Source: Leptolyngbya sp. DLM2.Bin27 (GTDB lineage: Bacteria > Cyanobacteriota > Cyanobacteriia > Phormidesmidales > Phormidesmidaceae). Taken from it: DNA of 37,751 nucleotides. Shown one piece after another: positions 32,357 to 37,751 of this stretch (positions are counted from its first letter, which is position 1; each line of letters begins with the position of its first letter). A program made the translations under genes and the position numbers. The stretch covers positions 1 to 37,751 of the forward strand of contig RECJ01000192.1 of assembly GCA_007694115.1 (NCBI GenBank). The letters are read 5' to 3'. A model generated the notes under the pieces. The model did not search any database. It was not told where the DNA came from and was given only the letters and a program-made list of their open reading frames with translations.

Positions 32357-33706
32357 GTGTCTACAGCCCCAACCCCTATGTTCCCTGACGACGTCCACGG
32401 CAATGGTGCTAGTCACAGCGATGCTGGCTACGATTCTTACTCGCTGAACCCAGCTAAGTCTGTGACTTCTGACCCACGCTCATCAGCTGACGCTGTGACC
32501 GCCTTTGCTAGCCCGTCCAACCCCTTTAGCCACGGCGAGTTTAAACCCAGTCAACCCCATAATGCCAGAGCTATGCCCGGAGAAACGTACACAAACAACA
32601 CGGCTTTGCCCAGTAGCGTCGCCCGGATTAAGGTAATTGGGGTTGGCGGCGGCGGCTGTAATGCCGTCAATCGGATGATTAGCAGCGGTCTAGCGGGCAT
32701 TGAGTTTTGGTCGGTCAATACTGACGCTCAGGCGCTCGACAACAACACTATGACCAACAGCCTACACATTGGTCAAAAGCTAACTCGTGGGCTAGGCGCT
32801 GGGGGCAACCCCGCCATCGGTCAAAAGGCCGCCGAGGAGTCGCGGGAAGAAATTGCCGCCGCCCTCGAAGAATCTGACCTGGTGTTTATCACCGCTGGCA
32901 TGGGGGGCGGCACCGGCACCGGTGCCGCCCCGGTTGTAGCCGAAGTGGCCAAAGAGGCTGGGGCTCTGACGGTGGGCGTGGTGACGCGCCCTTTTACGTT
33001 TGAAGGTCGCCGCCGCATGAACCAGGCCGATGAGGGCATTGCCGCTCTCCAGGGCCGAGTCGATACCTTGATCATTATCCCCAATGACAAGCTGCTGTCG
33101 GTGATCTCTGAGCAGACCCCGGTGCAGGAGGCGTTTCGCACCGCCGACGACATTCTGCGCCAGGGAGTGCAGGGTATCTCCGACATTATTACCATTCCCG
33201 GCTTGGTCAACGTCGACTTTGCCGACGTGCGGGCAATTATGGCCGACGCGGGCACAGCGCTGATGGGCATTGGCATGGGGTCGGGCAAGTCGCGGGCGCG
33301 AGAGGCGGCGATCGCCGCCATCTCTTCGCCGCTATTAGAGTCTTCCATTGATGGGGCGTCGGGTGCAGTGTTTAACGTCACCGGTGGATCTGACCTCACC
33401 CTGCACGAAGTCAACGCCGCCGCCGAGATCATCTACGAAGGGGTTGACCCCAACGCCAACATTATCTTTGGGGCCGTAATCGACGAACGGATGCAGGGTG
33501 AGGTCTGCATCACCGTGATTGCCACTGGCTTCAACACCCGGGCCGGGGCGCAGCCCGAGCTAGAGGTGGCTCGCGTCACCCCGTTTAAGCGCACCCTGGC
33601 CGCACCGCCTGCCAACCCACCCGCTAGCGGCGGTGCCGGTGGTCTCGGAGCCGGGCTAGATATTCCCGAGTTTTTACAGCGGCGGCGACCCAATAACAAC
33701 CGCTAA
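32357..33706 (+). CDS. ftsZ: Cell division protein FtsZ
   Basis: Tubulin-like GTPase that forms the division ring. Of 449 residues, a variable N-terminal extension of about 85-90 residues precedes the core ([17 protein letters not shown] at 91). The tubulin signature [10 protein letters not shown] lies at 183-192, and the T7 loop [15 protein letters not shown] is present. The C-terminal peptide [15 protein letters not shown] is conserved and binds FtsA/SepF/ZipN-type partners. The extension is a known trait of cyanobacterial FtsZ. The start is GTG 32357; ATG 32378 is the alternative and would remove only seven residues. Confidence 0.98.
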   Translation: MSTAPTPMFPDDVHGNGASHSDAGYDSYSLNPAKSVTSDPRSSADAVTAFASPSNPFSHGEFKPSQPHNARAMPGETYTNNTALPSSVARIKVIGVGGGGCNAVNRMISSGLAGIEFWSVNTDAQALDNNTMTNSLHIGQKLTRGLGAGGNPAIGQKAAEESREEIAAALEESDLVFITAGMGGGTGTGAAPVVAEVAKEAGALTVGVVTRPFTFEGRRRMNQADEGIAALQGRVDTLIIIPNDKLLSVISEQTPVQEAFRTADDILRQGVQGISDIITIPGLVNVDFADVRAIMADAGTALMGIGMGSGKSRAREAAIAAISSPLLESSIDGASGAVFNVTGGSDLTLHEVNAAAEIIYEGVDPNANIIFGAVIDERMQGEVCITVIATGFNTRAGAQPELEVARVTPFKRTLAAPPANPPASGGAGGLGAGLDIPEFLQRRRPNNNR

Positions 33707-33708
33707 CT

Positions 33709-34524
33709 ATGACCAAGCCGTCTTCCTGGCCTACGGCCCTCACCATTGCTGGCTCTGACAGCGGTGGTGGAGCGGGTATTCAGGCCGATCTGCGCACCTT
33801 TGCCTTCCATCGCATCCACGGAGCTAGCGCCCTCACCTGCGTGACCGCCCAAAACACCCTGGGGGTCACTCGGGTTGACGCCCTGCCGGCTGAGGCCGTT
33901 GTCGCTCAAATGGAAGCAGTGACTAGCGACATCGCGGTGCAGGGGATCAAGACTGGCATGTTGCTAAATCAGGGCATTATCCAGGCGGTAGCCGATGCGC
34001 TAGCGGCCCTGTCTCCGTCGATTCCGATAGTTGTAGATCCGGTGATGGTGTCGCGCACCGGGGCACAGCTGATTGACGACGATGCGATCGCAATTCTCAC
34101 CCGCCGCCTAGTTCCCCAGGCCCATATTCTTACCCCCAACCGCTACGAAGCCGAGTTGCTCAGCGGCCTATCGATCAATACTCGGGCCGATATGGAAGCC
34201 GCTGCCCGCAAAATCTACCAGCTCGGCTCCCAGGCGGTGCTAGTCAAAGGCGGGGGCATGGCCGATGCCCTGCGCAGCACCGATATCTGGTTTGACGGAG
34301 ATGAACTGGTGGTTTTAGACGCTGAAATTGTAGAGACCAAAAACACCCACGGCACCGGCTGCACGCTATCGGCTGCGATCGCCGCCAATCTCGCCCTAGG
34401 CCAAAATCAGCTAGCCGCCGTTAAAGCTGCCAAGGCCTACGTCACCAGCGCCCTCAGCCACGCCCTGACCATCGGCCAAGGCCAAGGCCCCATCGGCCAT
34501 TTCTTCCCGCTGCTAAACCATTAA
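33709..34524 (+). CDS. thiD: Hydroxymethylpyrimidine/phosphomethylpyrimidine kinase
   Basis: Phosphorylates HMP and HMP-P in thiamine synthesis, cytosolic. The 271-residue protein has the family's N-terminal LTIAGSDSGGGAGIQADLRTF, the VVDPVMVSRTGAQLIDDDA motif and the catalytic-site KNTHGTGCTLSAAIAANLA. Length is normal. It starts two bases after the ftsZ stop codon, so it is probably co-transcribed. The ftsZ-thiD pairing has no obvious functional reason. Confidence 0.97.
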   Translation: MTKPSSWPTALTIAGSDSGGGAGIQADLRTFAFHRIHGASALTCVTAQNTLGVTRVDALPAEAVVAQMEAVTSDIAVQGIKTGMLLNQGIIQAVADALAALSPSIPIVVDPVMVSRTGAQLIDDDAIAILTRRLVPQAHILTPNRYEAELLSGLSINTRADMEAAARKIYQLGSQAVLVKGGGMADALRSTDIWFDGDELVVLDAEIVETKNTHGTGCTLSAAIAANLALGQNQLAAVKAAKAYVTSALSHALTIGQGQGPIGHFFPLLNH

Positions 34525-34660
34525 CCGTAGGGGGTACCCCCTAGGGAATCGCTCGACTTAACGCGTTTAGCAGGGCTGGCGATGGGCGATCGCTGGCCTA
34601 ACTACAAAGCGCTATCTAGCCCTCGCTGACTTTTTCAGCAGGCCCGATTTAGCGCCAGCA

Positions 34661-34695
34661 AAAAACCCGTGCGCACGTTAGGTGCGCGCGGGTTT
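34661..34695. terminator. Terminator between convergent thiD and doxX-like genes
   Basis: AAACCCG-GCGCAC (34663-34676) pairs with GTGCGC-GCGGGTTT (34682-34695) around a short loop, with one unpaired T on the left arm. A-rich sequence lies at the left and TTT at the right, as in a bidirectional intrinsic terminator. Confidence 0.7.
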
Positions 34696-34715
34696 AGCTA
34701 AACTGCCAGGCTCGG

Positions 34716-35258
34716 CTACAGCGTAGACTTGGCTTTGTCTGAACGCTGGAACACATCTTCTAGGGAAGCACGCTTGCCGTTGGTTTGGTTGGTGCGCAGA
34801 CCGTTGAGCAGGTTGGCCAGCAGCGCATCGACCGAAAACCGACCGCCACCATTGATCACAAAGAACAGGAAGGTAGCGGCGTAGATGGCCGATAACTCTA
34901 GGTAGGGAATGCTAAAACCGGCCACTTTGATGTGGTGATACATGGCCACCGTCATGGTGAAAAACAAACCCAGAGCGGCGGGGCGGGTAAACAACCCCAG
35001 AGCCACCAAAGGAGCGCCAATCAGCTCGGTGTAGGCGGCCATGTAGCTGAGGGTGATGGGGAAGGGCAGACCCAGGTAGGCGACATAGGCCTGGGCAAAG
35101 CTCTCGATATTGGCTAGTTTGTCAAGACCGTTATGCACCATCACAACCCCGGCCACAACTCTCAGAATTGTCCAAGAAATCTGAAAGGCGGTGTTGGTCG
35201 ACTGGTTGGGCTGTAGCGCAAGGCCGCCCAGGGACAGAAGGCGTTGTTGAACAACCAT
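34716..35258 (-). CDS. DoxX-family membrane protein
   Basis: A 180-residue protein with four hydrophobic segments of the DoxX/SURF4-like type. ILRVVAGVVMVHNGLDKL is the typical first helix, followed by YLGLPFPITLSYMAAYTELIGAPLVALG and LGLFFTMTVAMYHHI. Both ends are polar. DoxX proteins are quinone-linked membrane proteins, some involved in oxidative stress or redox processes; the precise role here is unknown. Divergent from the gene at 35604, with the odd palindrome at 35351-35409 between them. Confidence 0.88.
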   Translation of the reverse strand: MVVQQRLLSLGGLALQPNQSTNTAFQISWTILRVVAGVVMVHNGLDKLANIESFAQAYVAYLGLPFPITLSYMAAYTELIGAPLVALGLFTRPAALGLFFTMTVAMYHHIKVAGFSIPYLELSAIYAATFLFFVINGGGRFSVDALLANLLNGLRTNQTNGKRASLEDVFQRSDKAKSTL

Positions 35259-35603
35259 GGGGATTAAGAAAAATTAACATCGTTATTAGATATCGTAACG
35301 AAGTTTTAAGAGAAGTAAAGGGTCTGCTTATACAAATTTGCTTTTTAAGCAAAAAAATATCCTGGTTGGTCTCCCCACACCTGGGTGAGGCCAACCAGGA
35401 TATTTTTTTGGGGCACGGGCGGGGGCGATCGCCCCCAAACCCAGGGCACTCACTGGTCGGCCCGGCCCCAGGGGTGCTGCTTTAACCTGAGAGCTAGTAT
35501 TAACTTTTTTGTCTAGATGTCACCTTTGCTTGTGAGGGGGCGTAAGGGAACTTGATAATTAGGTCACAAGCGCAGATTCATGCAGATTCATAAGGACAGA
35601 CCT
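35259..35603. other. Divergent intergenic region with central palindrome
   Basis: These 345 bases separate two divergently transcribed genes. The left 90 bases are AT-rich and should hold the doxX promoter. The centre is a long inverted repeat (35351-35409). The right part (35410-35480) is GC-rich, with one HIP1 site, and then turns AT-rich before the 35604 gene. Confidence 0.55.
35351..35409. terminator. Bidirectional terminator-like inverted repeat between divergent genes
   Basis: A perfect 19-bp inverted repeat (35351-35369 and 35391-35409). The arms start with seven A and end with seven T, so an RNA from either strand would be a stem followed by a U-tract. The 21-base loop can form a small inner CACC/GGTG stem. 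No gene ends here on either side. Confidence 0.75.
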
Positions 35604-36071
35604 ATGGGGTTAATCAAGTCTATTTTTGGGGCGATTTTTGGCGCAATCTTTGGGCTGATCGGCGGTACCTTCAAAGCCATCGGCGGTTTAGTGGGCCTGG
35701 GCAAAAAATCTGAGTTTTTTATGGAGCTAGATGAGTCTGACAGCGATAGCAGTCAGGCGACTGAAGCTCCGGTAGCTCAGGTCAACCCCCTGCCTGCCAA
35801 GGCTGAGCCTGCCGCTGTGAAGGCCGAGCCCGCCCCCGCCCAGGCTGCGCCTAAAGCGCCGGCCCAGACCAAAGCCCAGACTAAAGCCCAGACTAAAGCC
35901 CCGGCCAAGGCCGCCCCGGCCCCTGTGCCCGCTGCCCCCGCTGAGCCTGTGCCCACAGGCTTTGCCAGCAACTACTTGACCAGCGTAGGCACAGCGCTGC
36001 CCCGTCGCCGTCGCCCCGGCCCCAGCCTGTCTCCGTTTATGGAGATGGCTAAACAGGTAAACGGTAGATAG
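35604..36071 (+). CDS. Amphipathic, low-complexity protein of unknown function
   Basis: A 155-residue protein in three parts. Residues 1-38 form a glycine-spaced, hydrophobic/amphipathic stretch (MGLIKSIFGAIFGAIFGLIG, then GTFKAIGGLVGLG) that could lie on or in a membrane. The middle (about 60-120) is an Ala/Pro/Lys/Gln-rich linker with AQTK repeated three times. The C-terminus has GFASNYLTSVGTALPRRRRP followed by GPSLSPFMEMAKQV, which looks like a conserved binding motif. ATG 35604 is chosen because AAGGA lies seven bases upstream; an earlier ATG at 35580 lacks that. I do not recognise the family with certainty. Confidence 0.7.
   Translation: MGLIKSIFGAIFGAIFGLIGGTFKAIGGLVGLGKKSEFFMELDESDSDSSQATEAPVAQVNPLPAKAEPAAVKAEPAPAQAAPKAPAQTKAQTKAQTKAPAKAAPAPVPAAPAEPVPTGFASNYLTSVGTALPRRRRPGPSLSPFMEMAKQVNGR
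35862..35897. repeat. Three tandem 12-bp in-frame units
   Basis: GCCCAGACCAAA, then GCCCAGACTAAA twice, encode AQTK three times in the linker of the 155-residue protein. Confidence 0.85.
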
Positions 36072-36119
36072 GCGATTGGGGGCTATCTGAACTCAGCCGG
36101 GTTCGGTCGCCTAGGTTAG

Positions 36120-36158
36120 GCACCAGCGCTGGGGGTTAAGCACCCTCAGCGCTGGTGC
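36120..36158. terminator. Bidirectional hairpin overlapping a stop codon
   Basis: GCACCAGCGCTG (36120-36131) and CAGCGCTGGTGC (36147-36158) form a perfect 12-bp stem; inner GGGT/ACCC extends it after one mismatch. It lies between convergent genes and includes the stop codon and last codons of the minus-strand gene (stop at 36136-36138). A short CTTT follows on the plus strand. Confidence 0.65.
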
Positions 36159-37230
36159 TTTGGGTGAGAAACCGCATGCTGCTGTAGAGGTGAAAACTTT
36201 CATCCCAGGGAGAGGGCAGGGTGCGCCCTAGGTCTACCTGGGCTTCAAAGGGGGGCAGCAGGTCAATAAAATCTAGGGCGCTTTCGCCAAAGCCGCTAAA
36301 GTCGGCAATGGGGGCTGGGGTGATGTGGGCCTCAAAGTAGCGCTTCATTGCCTTCCAGGCGACGGTGGCAATCAGCGGCGACGGCCAGGTCTCGGCGGGG
36401 GGCAGCGGCAGAGCGTCGCGGTATTTGTAGGCGCGATCGCAGAATCGCAAAATGCAGCCGCGCCCGTGCAAATGCCAGTCGATGATCTCGCCGTAGTCTT
36501 GGGTGGCGTCTTTGCGTTTGAGCTTGCCCCGGGCATCGAGGTCAACCACCGACTCATAGATCGGCAGCTGCCCCACCACCCACTGGGTGATGTCGCCCCA
36601 GGCCAGCTGAATGGTGCCCCGCTGCCCCGCCTGGTTTTGACAGACCACCGTGAGCCGAGGCTCTACCGCCTGAATGGCCTGCACCCGAAAGGTAGATAGG
36701 GATTTAATTTGATTGACCGTCACCGAGCGAGCCGCAGCACCCTCGGCCCTGAGTTGTTCGCAGAGGTATTGCAGTTCCCCGGCTGGCCCCATTCTGAGCA
36801 GCCGCCAGTGTTTGCTGGGCAGGCGGGTGCGGGCGGTGTAGGCGTCAATCTGCGTCACCCGGGCCAGACCCTGGGCGGCGGCTTCTCGGCGATCGCCAAC
36901 CACTGGCTCTAGCACCAGCACCGCCGCCACCTCGGCCCCCGGCTGCTGTTTGGCGGCTCTGAGATCATGCTCTCGCCGCTGGGCCAGCTGGTCGCGCACC
37001 CGCTGCACGCCCTCACGCGCCTGGCTGAGCACCTTGGTGTTGGCGGTGCTTTGCAAGAGCCGGGTATAGGTGACCTGGGCCTTTTCTAGCTCGGTTTTGG
37101 CCTCCCAATATTGCCCCATGGCCAGCTTTAGCCAAGGGTCTTGGGGATTTTTTTGCTGCCACTGTTTGATCAGCTGAGCCGCCTGGGTGAGCTGCTGTGC
37201 CCCCAGGGCGGCTGAAACAAGGTCATACAT
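36136..37230 (-). CDS. TPR-like protein of unknown function
   Basis: A 364-residue soluble protein. The N-terminal quarter looks like one or two tetratricopeptide units (LTQAAQLIKQWQQKNPQDPW, then LAMGQYWEAKTELEKAQVTY) followed by a charged helix. The remainder is a mixed domain with no motif I recognise; it includes GEIIDWHLHGRGCILRFCDR and DFSGFGESALDFIDLLPPFE. It is probably a cyanobacteria-restricted protein. Its last codons lie inside the hairpin at 36120-36158. No membrane segment or signal peptide. Function unknown. Confidence 0.75.
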   Translation of the reverse strand: MYDLVSAALGAQQLTQAAQLIKQWQQKNPQDPWLKLAMGQYWEAKTELEKAQVTYTRLLQSTANTKVLSQAREGVQRVRDQLAQRREHDLRAAKQQPGAEVAAVLVLEPVVGDRREAAAQGLARVTQIDAYTARTRLPSKHWRLLRMGPAGELQYLCEQLRAEGAAARSVTVNQIKSLSTFRVQAIQAVEPRLTVVCQNQAGQRGTIQLAWGDITQWVVGQLPIYESVVDLDARGKLKRKDATQDYGEIIDWHLHGRGCILRFCDRAYKYRDALPLPPAETWPSPLIATVAWKAMKRYFEAHITPAPIADFSGFGESALDFIDLLPPFEAQVDLGRTLPSPWDESFHLYSSMRFLTQSTSAEGA

Positions 37231-37313
37231 GGGCCAAGTGAGAAAGCTCTGCGTGGTAAGACTCTAACATTTGCGCTGAAGCCCGTTGTGGTCTAATAAC
37301 TTAGCTTCTCTGC

Positions 37314-37337
37314 GGTGCATTGCTTCGCGAATGCACC
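37314..37337. repeat. Dispersed palindromic repeat (second type)
   Basis: GGTGCATT (37314-37321) and AATGCACC (37330-37337) are perfect arms around GCTTCGCG, followed by CTACG. Intergenic palindromes of this form (GTAGGGTG-type flank plus GCATT/AATGC arms) are common in cyanobacteria. The CCCTAC flank is shared with the elements at 93-122 and 1913-1942. Confidence 0.7.
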
Positions 37338-37404
37338 CTACGACTTGCCCTGAAACCACACCCAGCAACCCAGTGGAGAACACCCGTGGGATAGTCTCCT
37401 GGGC

Positions 37405-37557
37405 CTAGGGCATTAGGTCGTTTAGCCGCAGCTGTAGGTCGGGGAATTGGCGGGATGCGATCGCATCTCCCAGTCGATAAACCCGCTTTTCGTAATCTTG
37501 CCCCGCCAGTCGGCACACCGTCAGGCTGGGCTGCTTGGGTCTGCCGATAAACTCCAC
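37405..37557 (-). pseudogene. Remnant of a Uma2-family (PDDEXK-type) gene
   Basis: A 50-codon minus-strand frame (from GTG 37557) reads VEFIGRPKQPSLTVCRL, continues GQDYEKRVYRLGDAIA and ends SRQFPDLQLRLNDLMP. It resembles the extreme C-terminus of Uma2 (DUF820) proteins, where IGSPKQPTLS...IVSPTFPELQL-type sequence is usual. The nuclease core that should precede it is missing: the frame is closed by TGA about 30 codons upstream, and murJ begins there in the other direction. This is best explained as the tail left after deletion of a Uma2 gene. Family recall is from memory. Confidence 0.55.
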
Positions 37558-37629
37558 TATGCAGTTAAATGGGGGATGGTTCTGGAGGCCGACGGTGGCC
37601 CAGATGCTGTTTACCCCCGGCGAGGATCT

Positions 37630-37751
37630 GTGTCAGACGCAAAACCTTCTCGTTCTCTCGCCAATATCGCGGGCATTGTGGCCGTGGCCACCATCATCAG
37701 CAAGTTTGTCGGGCTGTTTCGCCAGCAGGCGATCGGGGCGGCCTTTGCGGT
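37630..37751 (+). CDS. murJ: Lipid II flippase MurJ, 5' part (cut by window end)
   Basis: The last 122 bases encode (GTG start) MSDAKPSRSLANIAGIVAVA, then TIISKFVGLFRQQAIGAAFAV. This is the typical N-terminus of MurJ/MviN, which flips lipid II across the membrane for peptidoglycan synthesis. The first membrane helix and the following conserved SK.xGLxRxQxIxxxFG-type pattern are visible. GAGG lies five bases before the start codon. An ATG at 37604 is in another frame. The gene continues beyond the window. Confidence 0.85.
   Translation, partial: MSDAKPSRSLANIAGIVAVATIISKFVGLFRQQAIGAAFA

Overview
The window is cyanobacterial chromosomal DNA. It encodes a photosystem I subunit (PsaK), the carboxysome shell pair CcmK3/CcmK4, solanesyl diphosphate synthase, the myxol-carotenoid enzymes CruF/CruG and a cyanobacterial-type FtsZ with a long N-terminal extension. 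It is also full of the HIP1 octamer GCGATCGC. Composition and gene content suggest a GC-rich, probably filamentous, Leptolyngbya/Nodosilinea-like cyanobacterium; that placement is inference. No tRNA, rRNA, CRISPR array, transposase or prophage gene was recognised.

Layout: (1) 1-3.3 kb, ctaC-ctaD of an aa3-type cytochrome oxidase on the minus strand, each gene followed at its stop codon by a copy of the same 30-bp palindromic repeat. (2) 3.3-4.7 kb, a small unknown gene facing a group 2 sigma factor gene, separated by a perfect 23-bp-stem bidirectional terminator. (3) 4.7-5.8 kb, 1.1 kb with no credible protein gene but ending in a plus-strand terminator. (4) 5.8-9.0 kb, murI, a 42-residue membrane peptide, sds and a CYTH triphosphatase. 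(5) 9.0-11.2 kb, cruF-cruG on the minus strand. (6) 11.5-18.7 kb, a plus-strand run: GNAT protein, ruvX, DUF3727-type protein, mltG, yqeG, a structured RNA-like leader, proB and a HetZ-like regulator. (7) 18.8-22.1 kb, minus strand: GAF protein, ccmK4, ccmK3, a cysteine-containing unknown and a nucleoside hydrolase. (8) 22.2-23.6 kb, an SLH-type lipoprotein and a TMEM14-like protein. (9) 24.2-30.2 kb, a glycan locus with three GT2 glycosyltransferases, a flavoprotein of the UDP-galactopyranose-mutase/amine-oxidase type and a polytopic GT-C-like protein. (10) 30.2-37.2 kb, psaK, a small membrane protein, ftsQ, ftsZ, thiD, a DoxX protein, an amphipathic low-complexity protein and a TPR-like protein. 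(11) The right end holds a dispersed palindromic repeat, the remnant of a Uma2-family gene and the first 40 codons of murJ.

Most genes are housekeeping: envelope and division (murI, mltG, ftsQ, ftsZ, murJ), isoprenoid/carotenoid and photosynthetic functions (sds, cruF, cruG, psaK), carbon concentration (ccmK3/K4) and respiration (ctaC/D). The least explained parts are the glycan locus, the RNA-like elements near 5.1-5.8 kb and 16.0 kb, the terminator-like palindrome between two divergent genes at 35.35 kb, and the 155-residue amphipathic protein. Short in-frame and intergenic tandem repeats of 7-15 bp are unusually common.
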